Counted from the first letter of the stretch, positions 40,689 through 49,573 are shown. The stretch is DNA of 64,000 nt from Azospirillum picis (GCF_017876115.1 NZ_JAGINO010000029.1:25270-89269); one strand, 5' to 3'. Made by a program: numbers and translations. Notes: generated by a model not told the origin, from the letters alone.

Positions 40689-41156
40689 TCAGTGGGCGGG
40701 GCGGGGCGGCAGAGGGGCGGTGGAGGCTGCGGAGGCGGGGGGAGGGAAGGTGAGCGGCGCCATCATGTCGGCCAGCGTCACCCCCTCAAGCGCGCCGCGG
40801 ATGGCCCGGTTGACCTTCTCCCAGCCGCCGCGCATCGGGCAGAGCTGCTCTACCCCGCATTGGCTGTCGGCACCGTCGACACAGGCGGTGAGCGCGATCG
40901 GGCCGTCGAGCGCCGTGATGATTTCCGCGATCGTGATTGCATCGGCAGGCCGGCTGAGCGCATAACCACCTGAAGCGCCCCGCTGCGAGGTGGTCAGCCC
41001 CGCCGGGGTCATCGCCTTCATCAGCTTGGCGACTGTCGGGGTGGGCACGCCGGTGCGGTCGGCCAGATGGGCGACGGTGTGGACCGTTCCCACTTGGCGC
41101 GCCATCTCGCTCAGCACGACGATGGCATAGTCGGTGAGCTTGCTCAGCCGGATCAT
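40689..41156 (-). CDS. Rrf2-family Fe-S cluster regulator of the suf operon
   Basis: A 155-residue regulator. The winged helix occupies residues ~1-65 (LTDYAIVVLSEMARQ ... GVPTPTVAKLMKAMTPAGLTTSQRGASGGYALSRP). Three cysteines in ACVDGADSQCGVEQLCPM (residues ~90-107) would bind a [2Fe-2S] cluster as in IscR and SufR. First gene of the suf unit; the family senses Fe-S status and represses its own operon when clusters are plentiful. A perfect palindrome overlies its promoter. The C-terminus is a Pro/Ala tail. Confidence 0.9.
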   Translation of the reverse strand: MIRLSKLTDYAIVVLSEMARQVGTVHTVAHLADRTGVPTPTVAKLMKAMTPAGLTTSQRGASGGYALSRPADAITIAEIITALDGPIALTACVDGADSQCGVEQLCPMRGGWEKVNRAIRGALEGVTLADMMAPLTFPPPASAASTAPLPPRPAH

Positions 41157-41189
41157 GACGACATCCCGTTCGTCCCAGGTTTCGAATAC

Positions 41190-41236
41190 AGGACTAATTT
41201 AGTCCTGATTGGAGCCGGAGCAAGGGGTTTTGTCAA
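41190..41236 (-). promoter_or_regulatory. suf promoter and palindromic operator
   Basis: On the minus strand: -35 TTGACA (41236-41231), 17 bases, then -10-like TCCAAT (41213-41208). Directly after it is the perfect palindrome AGGACTAA-A-TTAGTCCT (41206-41190), 33 bases before the regulator ATG. Its position over the start site fits repression by the cluster-loaded Rrf2 protein. Confidence 0.72.
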
Positions 41237-41420
41237 GCGGGACATGGTGTCGCTGCAGGTCAGCCTTCGCGGTTCGGAAGGCTTGCCGCGAACGGCCGTG
41301 CGGCCCTGTCGAATATAAGCAGCGGCTTGCGGCAGAAGCTTGGCCCACCGCTGCGGCGGACGCGGTCGCATCGACGACTCGGCGGCGATTCGCCGGGGAA
41401 GCCGCCGGCCCGCAAACGGG

Positions 41421-41451
41421 GAAACCCCGCGCCGGCTGGGCGCGGGGTTTC
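41421..41451 (-). terminator. Hairpin terminator of the membrane-protein operon
   Basis: A perfect 13-bp stem GAAACCCCGCGCC/GGCGCGGGGTTTC (41421-41433, 41439-41451) with a 5-base loop lies 32 bases beyond the stop of the DUF3618 gene. It also separates that operon from the divergent suf promoter. Confidence 0.65.
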
Positions 41452-41482
41452 GATCCGGTGCCGGCAACGCTCGCCGTGGCGG

Positions 41483-42493
41483 TCAGCCCGGCTTCTTCGC
41501 CTCTTCGCGAGCGGCTTCGGTGGCGGCGGACACCACGTCGCGGGCGTCCTCCTTGGCCGTCTCCAGGGCGGCCTGGGCGGCACGGGTACCGCGATCCACC
41601 GCATCCATCGCCAGCGCCTTGGCGCGCTCGGTCGCCTCGTCGGCATAGTCGCCGATCCAGCGGTTCTCGTAGCGCGTGCCGGGCAGGGCGGCGCCGATGG
41701 CGGCGCCGAGCGCCACGCCCATGGCGCCGGCGACGATCGGATGGTCCTCGACCATGTCCCAGAAGCCGGTCGATGCGCTGTGCATCCGCTGGCGCATATG
41801 GTCGCGCGACGGCGCCATCGACGACAGGCGCGAGGCCGAGCGGCTGACCTGCGACTGGCGGCCGCCGTCATGCGGCAGGCCGTGATCATCGTCCGAGCCG
41901 CCGCGGGACATCATGCCGCTGACGCTGTCGCTGGCGCGGCCATAGACGTCGCCGATCTTTTCGGAGGCGGTGTCGTAGGCCGAGCCGGCAGCCTGGCGCA
42001 TGCTGTCGGAGGCGTGGCTGAGCGTCTCGCGGGCGTAATCGACGGCGTCTCCCACCCGGTGGCGGGCCGACCGCACCGTGCTGGAACGGGCGATGCGGCG
42101 GTCATAGCCCGTGCTGGACAGGGCCAGCCAGCCGAGGCCGATGCCGACCAGTGCGAGGGGGATCGGGTTGCTGGTGACGCTGTCCAGCACCGACCCTGAG
42201 GACGAGGATCGCGAACCGCTGCTGTAGCGGATGGTCTGGCCGCTTTCGAAGCGGTCCGCCGGGCGATCGGCGGGGCGGTCGGCCGGCGACGCCGGCGAAT
42301 AGGTATGCTTCATCATGTGCTCCATCGGGGATCGGGCCATCAGGGATTGGGGTGACCATCGCGCCATGTGGTCGCGCAACCGGGCTGTCCGGTTGCGCAG
42401 AGCATCGACGGTGTCGCCGATGCGTTCGCGGCTGGCGCGGATGTTGCCCTCCAGGGCGTCGAGGTCCTGGTGCTGCCGGTCGGAGTCGGTCAT
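41483..42493 (-). CDS. DUF3618-family membrane protein
   Basis: A 336-residue protein. The N-terminus (LDALEGNIRASRERIGDTVDALRNR) is the DUF3618 segment. A membrane helix lies at ~110-127 (IPLALVGIGLGWLALSS) and a Gly-rich second one near 258-275 (IVAGAMGVALGAAIGAAL). Between and after them are long amphipathic helices rich in Ala, Ser and Asp (ASDSMRQAAGSAYDTASEKIGDVY). The function is unknown; DUF3618 genes often sit with holin-superfamily and YqjD-like genes, as here, and are linked to stress. It ends the operon. Confidence 0.8.
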   Translation of the reverse strand: MTDSDRQHQDLDALEGNIRASRERIGDTVDALRNRTARLRDHMARWSPQSLMARSPMEHMMKHTYSPASPADRPADRPADRFESGQTIRYSSGSRSSSSGSVLDSVTSNPIPLALVGIGLGWLALSSTGYDRRIARSSTVRSARHRVGDAVDYARETLSHASDSMRQAAGSAYDTASEKIGDVYGRASDSVSGMMSRGGSDDDHGLPHDGGRQSQVSRSASRLSSMAPSRDHMRQRMHSASTGFWDMVEDHPIVAGAMGVALGAAIGAALPGTRYENRWIGDYADEATERAKALAMDAVDRGTRAAQAALETAKEDARDVVSAATEAAREEAKKPG

Positions 42494-42502
42494 CGGCGGG
42501 CC

Positions 42503-42943
42503 TTAGCGGGCAAGCTGGGACCGGGCCCAGCGCTTGTCCTCGTCCAGCGTGTGCATGGTGCGGCGCGGACGGAGGTTGTCGGGCTTCAGACGGTTCTTGC
42601 CGACATAGGCCAGGATGCCCCCCACCGCCAGCACCACCACGCCGACGATCAGCGCGGACAGCCAGGGCGAGATGACGTTGGACAGGCCGAGAACCGCAGC
42701 CGCCAGAAGGACCAGGAAGCCCGCGAAGGCGACCAGTCCGCCGATGGCGATGAAGGCCACGCCGCCCGCGGCCTCTGTGGCCTTGTCGGTAAGCTCGGCT
42801 TTCGCCAATGCGATCTCGGATCGGGCCAGGTTGGCCGTCTCGCGTGCGAGGTCGGCGAACAGGCCGGCCAGCGGCCGGTCCTGACGCGGGTCCCGCTGCT
42901 CGTCGTAACGACCGTATTGGGCGCGGTTCTCGGCGGCGCTCAT
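42503..42943 (-). CDS. Holin-superfamily-III-like membrane protein
   Basis: A 146-residue protein of the putative actinobacterial holin-X family. A soluble helix (LFADLARETANLARSEIALAKAELTDKATEAA) is followed by two transmembrane helices (VAFIAIGGLVAFAGFLVLLAAAVL and LSALIVGVVVLAVGGILAYVG) and a basic end. Despite the name, chromosomal members in this context are not phage lysis proteins. Its start overlaps the preceding gene's stop by ATGA and it lies 9 bases before the DUF3618 gene. Confidence 0.85.
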   Translation of the reverse strand: MSAAENRAQYGRYDEQRDPRQDRPLAGLFADLARETANLARSEIALAKAELTDKATEAAGGVAFIAIGGLVAFAGFLVLLAAAVLGLSNVISPWLSALIVGVVVLAVGGILAYVGKNRLKPDNLRPRRTMHTLDEDKRWARSQLAR

Positions 42944-43860
42944 GGACGCTGTCCCTGCGGCTTGGTGGTTGCGGAGGTGGCGGTGCCTGCCGGCGTGGCG
43001 CCGACGCCGGTGGTGCCGGAGTTCACCGCGCTGGCGGCGCTGCCGGTGGTCCCGACGGTACCCACCGCGGTTTCCGCCGACGGAGCGGCCGCGCGGCCGG
43101 AAACCGAAGCCGGGGCGGCGGCCAGCGGCATGCCGATCCGGGCCGGTGCCGGCTCGCCGGTGCGGCCGGTCACGCCGCCGGTCGACAGGTCACCGGTGCG
43201 CACCGGGCTGTGGGAGGGGCTATGGGCGGTGCCGTGGGCAGCGGACTCGCCGATCCCGCCGGCCATCGCGCGGTCGGGCGTGCGGTGGGTATCGGCGCGG
43301 CCGGAGTGGTCCCGATACAGCTCGCGGGACTGGCGAGACCCGGAGCGCAGGGAGGTGGACGCACGATGCATCCGCCGTTCACCGGAGCTCTTGATGAAGC
43401 GGGCGGCAAGGAAGCCGACCGCGAAGGCGGCGCCGATGAAGACCTCCGGCTGGCGGCGGGCAAAGCCCTCGACCTCGCCGACGATGTCGTCGAAGTCGGC
43501 GTCGCGCAGCATGTCGGCCACGCGTTCCACCCGGTCGGCGGCCTGCTCGGCATAGCCGGCGACCATGCCGTTGTTCTCTTCGGTCAACTGCTCGGCAGCC
43601 TTGTGCAGCGCGTTGGCGACGCCGCCGAGCTGGTCGGCCGCCCGGCCGGTCTGCTGCTCAAGGAGCGAGCGGATGCGGCCCTGGGCGTTGCCCAGAGTGT
43701 CGCGGCCGGCCTGCAACGCTTCGTCGGCCGCGCGGTTCACCGTCTTCTTCATGTCCTCGGCGCCGCTGCGCCCGCCCGATGATTCCCCTCCCACCATCCT
43801 GTCGGTGTTGGTGCCGGTCGGGTTGGGTCCGCCGGTGCCGGTCATGTCGCGGTTCGGCAT
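42940..43860 (-). CDS. YqjD/ElaB-like stress membrane protein with long variable tail
   Basis: A 306-residue protein. Residues ~30-125 are helical (DMKKTVNRAADEALQAGRDTLGNAQGRIRSLLEQQTGRAADQLGGVAN). A single C-terminal-type helix lies at ~140-155 (QPEVFIGAAFAVGFLAARFI). Such proteins tether ribosomes or stabilise membranes in stationary phase in other bacteria. Unusually, a ~150-residue Ser/Thr/Gly/Ala tail follows the helix. ATG 43860 has GGAGGAAAG eight bases before it. First gene of the three-gene unit. Confidence 0.72.
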   Translation of the reverse strand: MPNRDMTGTGGPNPTGTNTDRMVGGESSGGRSGAEDMKKTVNRAADEALQAGRDTLGNAQGRIRSLLEQQTGRAADQLGGVANALHKAAEQLTEENNGMVAGYAEQAADRVERVADMLRDADFDDIVGEVEGFARRQPEVFIGAAFAVGFLAARFIKSSGERRMHRASTSLRSGSRQSRELYRDHSGRADTHRTPDRAMAGGIGESAAHGTAHSPSHSPVRTGDLSTGGVTGRTGEPAPARIGMPLAAAPASVSGRAAAPSAETAVGTVGTTGSAASAVNSGTTGVGATPAGTATSATTKPQGQRP

Positions 43861-44068
43861 CTTGTCTTTCCTCCTCGGGATTCCGGTCTTCCGCGGCTCC
43901 GCGCCTCGCGGTTTTGTACCGCCCGTTGCGGAAGCGGGTGTCGCATGGGGAAACACCAGCCAAGCCTTCGGGGTTCCACCGGACGGTGTTGCGCGAAATG
44001 GACAGGACGTACGGTTGTGGTAGACTCCGGCGGGAATATCCTGGGTATGCTTGGCCGGGGGTGAAGCG

Positions 44069-45244
44069 ATGAGCCTCTTCAGCGTGGTAGCCGACGGCCA
44101 GTCTGGCCTTTTCCGGCTGCAGCAGGCGAAGAAGCCTTGGGAGAAGGAACTGGAGGCGAAGGACGCCCAGGGTCAGCTCGCCCAGAAGGCTGCGCGGGCG
44201 CAGGGGCAACTGCGGCCTTCGCCCGACTGGCTGCGCAACCAGGGCACGGCGCAGGCGGCGCTTGAGGAGGCGCGGCGGGTCGGGAGCCCGAAGGCCGCCG
44301 CCGCCGCACGCCTGGAGCAGGTCGAGCGCAGGATCGAGGAAATCAAGCTGGCGATGCGCTTCGCCCGCGGTGACGCCCAGAAGCTGGCGTCGCTGGCGCG
44401 CGACGCGGCACTGCTGGCGCGGGAGGCCGGGCGGGCCGCCAAGGAGTATGGCGCCGGCATCAAGGCCGCTGCCGAACTGGGGCTGCCGGGCGACATGGCC
44501 GCGGCCGGTGGCGGCGGTGCCATCACCACTTCCGTCAACGTCAGCGTTAGCAGCATGACCCTGCAGCAGACCGAAATCACCCTGGACATCGGCATCTCGG
44601 CCGGCGACGACGCAGGGGCGGAACGGTCGGCCGATGCGGCGGCCGATGTGGCGGCGGGAGCGGCCGACGGGCTGGCCGCCGAAACCGCAAGGCTGGCGGA
44701 TGGCGGCTGCGCGGGCGGGGCGGGGCTTCCGGGTGGCCACCTGCCGGAAGAAGCGGCGCGCTTGGTCGGGCAGGTGCTCGCGGAGATCGGTTCCGCCGGG
44801 CTTGCCGGGGGCGCCGCGGCCAATGGCGGGGTGGGCGGGGGGAGTGCCTCGCCCGATCGGCAGGCGTCCATCCGCGCGATGATGTCGGACAACGCGTTGA
44901 CGATGTCGCGCTACCGCGAGGCGGATGCCTTCGGCCGGCGTGTCGAGACTGTCCTGGCGGCTTCGCGGCGCATCATCGGCGAGGCCAAGGCCGCCAACAT
45001 GGCGGACGTCTCCGAGGCGCGGCGGCGGGAGCGGCGCGACGGCTTCAAGGCCGACGACAGGATGGTCGGCGCCGCCCAGAGCGAGGTCGATGCCCTGCGT
45101 GCCTCCGCGCTCGTCTCGCCTGCTTCCGGACCGGGGGGCGGAAAGGCGGTGCAGGATGGGAAGGCCGGGGACATGGGCGGGCAGGATGCCGGGCCGGCCG
45201 CGGCGTCCGCCGCCCCGGCGCCCGTGCTCGACCTGCTGACCTGA
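44069..45244 (+). CDS. Coiled-coil hypothetical protein
   Basis: A 391-residue protein of unknown function. Residues ~15-130 form long Ala/Glu/Arg helices, probably coiled coil (AARLEQVERRIEEIKLAMRFARGDAQKLASLARDAALLAREAGRAAKEYG). A short beta-like stretch (TTSVNVSVSSMTLQQTEITLDIGIS) follows, then a low-complexity Gly/Ala region and a second helical region (~285-350). No signal peptide or membrane helix. The ribosome site is GGGGTGAAG before ATG 44069. It is divergent from the stress-protein operon and lies before glcB. Confidence 0.6.
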   Translation: MSLFSVVADGQSGLFRLQQAKKPWEKELEAKDAQGQLAQKAARAQGQLRPSPDWLRNQGTAQAALEEARRVGSPKAAAAARLEQVERRIEEIKLAMRFARGDAQKLASLARDAALLAREAGRAAKEYGAGIKAAAELGLPGDMAAAGGGGAITTSVNVSVSSMTLQQTEITLDIGISAGDDAGAERSADAAADVAAGAADGLAAETARLADGGCAGGAGLPGGHLPEEAARLVGQVLAEIGSAGLAGGAAANGGVGGGSASPDRQASIRAMMSDNALTMSRYREADAFGRRVETVLAASRRIIGEAKAANMADVSEARRRERRDGFKADDRMVGAAQSEVDALRASALVSPASGPGGGKAVQDGKAGDMGGQDAGPAAASAAPAPVLDLLT

Positions 45245-45295
45245 GAGCCCGCCGGCCTGCTACCATTTCTCCATACGCTGCGGTGCGACATTGTG

Positions 45296-45325
45296 TTGAC
45301 CGATTCAATCGGATGACGCGATAAC
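45296..45325 (+). promoter_or_regulatory. Putative glcB promoter with internal palindrome
   Basis: -35 TTGACC (45296-45301), an 18-base spacer and -10 GATAAC (45320-45325). The perfect short palindrome CCGATT-C-AATCGG (45300-45312) overlaps the -35 box, a natural place for a repressor of the glyoxylate/glycolate gene. Confidence 0.5.
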
Positions 45326-45374
45326 CCTTTTCCAAGACTCCCGAAGAGGAGTCTGCGAACCGAGCGCAAAGAGA

Positions 45375-47555
45375 ATGGGACGCAACGAGATGAGCAACTG
45401 GATTCGCCGCGGCGGCCTCGAAGTCGCCAAGCCGCTCTACGACTTCATCAACGACGAGGCGCTGCCGGGGACCGGTATCGACGCCGATCGTCTCTGGACC
45501 GGTCTCGATGCGCTGCTGCATGAGCTGGCTCCGCGCAACAAGGCGCTGCTGGACAAGCGCGACAGCTTCCAGGCGCAGATCGATGCCTGGCACGCCGCGC
45601 GCCGCGGTCGGATCTTCGACCAGGGCGAGTACGAGGCATTCCTGCGCGACATCGGCTATCTGGTGCCGGAAGGTCCGGACTTCACGGTCGGCACCGGGAA
45701 CGTCGATCCGGAGATCGCGACGCTGGCCGGCCCGCAACTGGTGGTGCCGATCACCAACGCCCGCTATGCGCTGAACGCCGCCAACGCCCGCTGGGGCAGC
45801 CTGTATGACGCGCTCTACGGCACCGACGCCATCCCCGGTACGCCGGCGGCCGGCGGCTACGATGCCGCGCGCGGCGCGCAGGTGATCGCCTGGGCTCGCA
45901 AGTTCCTGGACGACAGCGTTCCGCTGGCCGAAGGCAGCCATGCCGATGCCGCCGCCTATGCGGTCGAGGACGGCGCGCTGGCCGTGGCCCTGAAGGACGG
46001 GCGCAGGACCGGCCTGAAGGACAAGGCCGCCTTCGTCGGCTGGCAGGGCGACGCCGCCGCGCCGTCCGCCGTCCTGCTGGTCCAGAACGGCACCCACATC
46101 GACATCCGGATCGACCGCAACAGCGTGATCGGCAAGGCCGACGCCGCGGGCGTCGCCGACATCGTGCTCGAAGCCGCCCTGTCCACCATCCAGGACTGCG
46201 AGGATTCCGTCGCCACCGTCGATGCGGAGGACAAGGTCGTTGCCTACCGCAACTGGCTGGGGCTGATGACGGGCAGGCTGGAGGCCAGTTTCGCCAAAGG
46301 TGCCAAGACCCTGGTGCGCACGCTGAACCCGGACCGCACCTACGCGACCCCGACCGGCACTGTGACCCTGCACGGCCGCAGCCTGCTGCTGGTGCGCAAC
46401 GTCGGGCACCTGATGACCATCGACATGGTCAGGCTGTCCGACGGCAGCGAGGCGCCCGAAGGCATCCTGGACGGCGTCTTCACCTCGCTGATCGCCATGC
46501 ACGACCTGAAGGGCGGCGGTCCGCTGCGCAACAGCCGGGCCGGATCCGTCTACATCGTCAAGCCGAAGATGCACGGCCCCGAGGAGGTCGCCTTCACCGA
46601 CGAACTGTTCGGCCGCATCGAGGATCTGCTGGGTCTCGCCCGCAACACCCTCAAGGTCGGCATCATGGATGAGGAGCGGCGGACCACGGTCAACCTCAAG
46701 GAGTGCATCCGCGCCGCCAAGGACCGCGTGGTGTTCATCAACACCGGCTTCCTGGACCGCACCGGCGACGAGATCCACACCTCGATGGAGGCCGGCCCGG
46801 TCGTCCGCAAGGCGGCGATGAAGGCCACCAAGTGGATCGCGGCCTATGAGGACAACAATGTCGACGTCGGCCTCAAGGCCGGCCTGAAGGGCCGCGCCCA
46901 GATCGGCAAGGGCATGTGGGCGATGCCGGACAAGATGGCCGACATGCTGGCCGCCAAGATCGGCCATCCCAAGGCCGGCGCCAACACCGCCTGGGTGCCG
47001 TCGCCGACCGCTGCCACGCTGCATGCCACCCACTACCACGCCGTCAGCGTCGCCGCGGTGCAGGACCAGCTTGCCAAGCGCCAAGCCGCCGCGCTGTCGG
47101 ACATCCTGACCATCCCGCTCGCCGACCGCCCCAACTGGTCGGAGGACGAGATTCGCGAGGAACTGGAGAACAATGCCCAGGGCATCCTCGGGTATGTCGT
47201 CCGCTGGGTCGACCAAGGTGTCGGCTGCTCCAAGGTGCCGGACATCCACGACGTCGGGCTGATGGAGGATCGTGCCACGCTGCGCATCTCCAGCCAGCAC
47301 ATCGCCAACTGGCTGCATCACGGCATCTGCAGCGAAGCTCAGGTGATGGAGGTGATGAAGCGCATGGCGGCGGTGGTCGACAAGCAGAATGCCGGCGACC
47401 CGCTGTACATGCCGATGGCCGCCGACTTCGACGGCAGCATCGCCTTCCAGGCCGCCTGCGACCTGGTGTTCAAGGGCCGCGTGCAGCCGAACGGCTATAC
47501 CGAGCCGGTGCTGCATGCCCGTCGCCGTCAGGTGAAGGCGGCTGCCGGCGCGTGA
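45375..47555 (+). CDS. glcB: Malate synthase G
   Basis: A 726-residue cytoplasmic enzyme condensing glyoxylate with acetyl-CoA to malate. Family segments are IRRGGLEVAKPLYDFINDEALPGTGI, the acidic stretch IQDCEDSVATVDAEDK, KPKMHGPEEVAFTDELFGRIEDLLGL, the Arg/Glu/Asp-containing core GIMDEERRTTVNLKECI and FINTGFLDRTGDEIHTSMEAGP, and GKGMWAMPDKM. Full length for the G isoform. It is monocistronic here, with no glycolate oxidase genes nearby; it supports growth on C2 compounds and acetate. A start at ATG 45390 is equally possible. Confidence 0.97.
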   Translation: MGRNEMSNWIRRGGLEVAKPLYDFINDEALPGTGIDADRLWTGLDALLHELAPRNKALLDKRDSFQAQIDAWHAARRGRIFDQGEYEAFLRDIGYLVPEGPDFTVGTGNVDPEIATLAGPQLVVPITNARYALNAANARWGSLYDALYGTDAIPGTPAAGGYDAARGAQVIAWARKFLDDSVPLAEGSHADAAAYAVEDGALAVALKDGRRTGLKDKAAFVGWQGDAAAPSAVLLVQNGTHIDIRIDRNSVIGKADAAGVADIVLEAALSTIQDCEDSVATVDAEDKVVAYRNWLGLMTGRLEASFAKGAKTLVRTLNPDRTYATPTGTVTLHGRSLLLVRNVGHLMTIDMVRLSDGSEAPEGILDGVFTSLIAMHDLKGGGPLRNSRAGSVYIVKPKMHGPEEVAFTDELFGRIEDLLGLARNTLKVGIMDEERRTTVNLKECIRAAKDRVVFINTGFLDRTGDEIHTSMEAGPVVRKAAMKATKWIAAYEDNNVDVGLKAGLKGRAQIGKGMWAMPDKMADMLAAKIGHPKAGANTAWVPSPTAATLHATHYHAVSVAAVQDQLAKRQAAALSDILTIPLADRPNWSEDEIREELENNAQGILGYVVRWVDQGVGCSKVPDIHDVGLMEDRATLRISSQHIANWLHHGICSEAQVMEVMKRMAAVVDKQNAGDPLYMPMAADFDGSIAFQAACDLVFKGRVQPNGYTEPVLHARRRQVKAAAGA

Positions 47556-47647
47556 ACCCGTCCCCCGCTGCCCCGCCGCCGGCCGATCAGCGGTCCGGCG
47601 GCGGGCGCGGCCCCCGGTCGCCAGAAGGCGGGTATCCGGTCCCTCAC

Positions 47648-48985
47648 TCAGGACCGGGCGCCCGCCACCTCCAGCACGCGCACGGCCACCTGCTTGGTGT
47701 AGGGGCTTGCCGCGAAATACTCGTAGCGCAACCCCGTCTCCGCCGCGAACTCCTGGAACGCGCGGTATTCGTCGTCGCGCCAGCTCCGGTTGCCGATATA
47801 TTCGTCGAAGACGATGACGCTCCCCGGACGCACCCGGTCCGCAAGCGCGCCGAGGACGGTGCGTGCGGAGGCGTAGATGTCGCTGTCGACGTTGGCAAAG
47901 CGCAGCGGCCCTGGCGTGTCGGCGAGGAAGGGCGGCAGGCTGTCCTCGAACCATCCCACATGCAGCCGCGCGTTCCCGCGCACCCTCGGCAGTTGGCGGC
48001 CGGTGGTCAGTACGCCGCGCGGGGAGTTGACCCAGCCCTCCGGCAACCCCTCGAAGGAATCGAAGCCGTGGACGTCCTGGCCGGCCGCCTCGGCGATATG
48101 GTCGAGCGAGGTGCCGCGGCGCACGCCAAACTCCAGGACGAGGCCGGGCAGCCCGGCGCAGGCCAGGGCATGGCGCAGCAGCCGGGCGCTGTTGCCGAAC
48201 AGACGGAAATCCGCCGCCAGATGCGGCAGCAGTGCCCTCGCGCCGTCCGGCAAGGGACGGCGCTTGGGATTGTCGCCGATCTCCGCCGCCTCGACGGCAT
48301 CGGCCTCGCCGTCGCGGCCGAGCAGCCGCAGGGTGGCGGCCAGGTAGCCCCAGTATTTGCCGTTGGCCCCGCCGCAGCGGGTGGCCCGGCGCAGGCGCCG
48401 CAAGGCCTCGTCGGGGCCGTGGCGGTGCAGTGCCTGGGCATGGCTGCCGAACCAGGCGGCGGCATGTTCGGGATCGTCTGCCAGCAGCGCATCGAAATGG
48501 GCCAGCGCCTCGTCGTCGTCGCCGAGATAGGCGGCCGCCATCGCCGCCTCGTACCGCAGGTCGGCACCGGGCAGGCCGTCCGACAGCGCGGCGCGGGCGA
48601 GCATCAGGGCGTCGCGGTACCGCGCGTCGCGACGGTAGGCGCCGGACAGTGCCGCGGCGAGAGCCGTCCCGCCGGGGGTGAGGCAGGCGGCCCGTTCGAA
48701 CCAGCGGACGGCGGGGAAGGGGGCGTTGTCCGCCTGATGGGCCCTGGCCAGCGCCTCGATCGTGCCGGGATCGTCCGGCTGGTCGGCCAGCACGCGCCGC
48801 AGGCAGTCGATGGCCGCCGGGGCGTCGCGATGACCCAGATGGGCCAAGCCCCGTAGCCGCAGCCGCTCCAGCCCGCCCGGTCCGGCACCGCGCAGCAGGC
48901 GCAGGGCGGCACGGTAGCGGCGCGCATCGACCAGGGCGCGCGCCTCATTCAGGTCGGGGTCGGCTGGCAGGGTGTCAGCGATCAA
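47648..48985 (-). CDS. TPR protein fused to a TylF/MycF-like methyltransferase domain
   Basis: A 445-residue cytoplasmic protein. Residues 1-~215 are tetratricopeptide-like repeats (ARALVDARRYRAALRLLRGA, AIDCLRRVLADQPDDPGTIEALARAHQ, ALAHFDALLADDPEHAAAWFGSHAQALHRHG). Residues ~270-440 form a class-I SAM-dependent methyltransferase (VLEFGVRRGTSLDHIAE as the SAM loop, VHGFDSFEGLPEGW, ANVDSDIYASARTVLGAL, VIVFDEYIGNRSW). Such domains methylate sugars or macrolides in surface-glycan and secondary-metabolite clusters; the substrate is unknown. It is followed upstream by another methyltransferase gene only 12 bases away on the same strand. Confidence 0.8.
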   Translation of the reverse strand: MIADTLPADPDLNEARALVDARRYRAALRLLRGAGPGGLERLRLRGLAHLGHRDAPAAIDCLRRVLADQPDDPGTIEALARAHQADNAPFPAVRWFERAACLTPGGTALAAALSGAYRRDARYRDALMLARAALSDGLPGADLRYEAAMAAAYLGDDDEALAHFDALLADDPEHAAAWFGSHAQALHRHGPDEALRRLRRATRCGGANGKYWGYLAATLRLLGRDGEADAVEAAEIGDNPKRRPLPDGARALLPHLAADFRLFGNSARLLRHALACAGLPGLVLEFGVRRGTSLDHIAEAAGQDVHGFDSFEGLPEGWVNSPRGVLTTGRQLPRVRGNARLHVGWFEDSLPPFLADTPGPLRFANVDSDIYASARTVLGALADRVRPGSVIVFDEYIGNRSWRDDEYRAFQEFAAETGLRYEYFAASPYTKQVAVRVLEVAGARS

Positions 48986-48997
48986 GATGGCTCGTCG

Positions 48998-49573
48998 TCA
49001 GGGAAGTCGTCGGAAGGTCCAGACCGACGCCGGCGGCAGGTTACGGGCGATCCAGGCGAAGCGCCGCGGTTTCAGCCGCATCCGCCGGATCAACTCCGGG
49101 TTCACCGGGGCGAAGGGACCATAGGTGAATTGCACGAAAAGCCCGTCCGGCGCCAGCATCGAAAAGGCGCTGCGGACGATCCGCGCCTGCACGGACAGGG
49201 GCATGGCGATCAGCGGCAGCCCCGAAACCACCGCGTTGCATTCCGGCCAGCCATGGGTTTGCAGGATACGCTGCATCCGCGTCGCGTCGCCGCGCACCAC
49301 CGTCGCCGTCGGATGCTGGAGCGCCAAATGGTCGGCGAAGGCCGGATCCAGTTCGATCATCAGCAGGTTGTCGGGGCTGACGCCATGGGACAGCAGGGCC
49401 GAGGTGACCGGCCCGGTCCCCGGCCCCAGTTCCACCACGCGCCGCGCCGGCCCGGCAAGCGCCGCCTTGGCCATCGCGCGGCAGAGTTCCGGGCCGCTCG
49501 GAGTGACCGAGGCGACTTTGAGGGGTGAGCGAATCCAGCGCTCGACAAAGAGCTTGCGTTCAGCAAGTGACAT
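48998..49573 (-). CDS. PmtA-like phospholipid N-methyltransferase
   Basis: A 191-residue SAM-dependent methyltransferase resembling the rhizobial-type phosphatidylethanolamine N-methyltransferase. It shows FVERWIRSPLKVASVTPSGPELCRAMAKA, the SAM-binding VVELGPGTGPVTSALL, VRGDATRMQ and a C-terminal FVQFTYGPFAPV segment with the conserved aromatic/Pro pattern. The likely product is methylated ethanolamine lipid leading to phosphatidylcholine. ATG 49573 follows GGGAGA; a GTG start at 49588 is less likely. Probably co-transcribed with the TPR-methyltransferase. Confidence 0.75.
   Translation of the reverse strand: MSLAERKLFVERWIRSPLKVASVTPSGPELCRAMAKAALAGPARRVVELGPGTGPVTSALLSHGVSPDNLLMIELDPAFADHLALQHPTATVVRGDATRMQRILQTHGWPECNAVVSGLPLIAMPLSVQARIVRSAFSMLAPDGLFVQFTYGPFAPVNPELIRRMRLKPRRFAWIARNLPPASVWTFRRLP

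Noticed and set aside
42503..42943. Prophage holin
   Set aside because: The family name is misleading. The gene is in a chromosomal trio with YqjD-like and DUF3618 genes, and no phage genes are nearby.
45045..47954. A 969-codon frame antisense to malate synthase
   Set aside because: Shadow of glcB; no motif.
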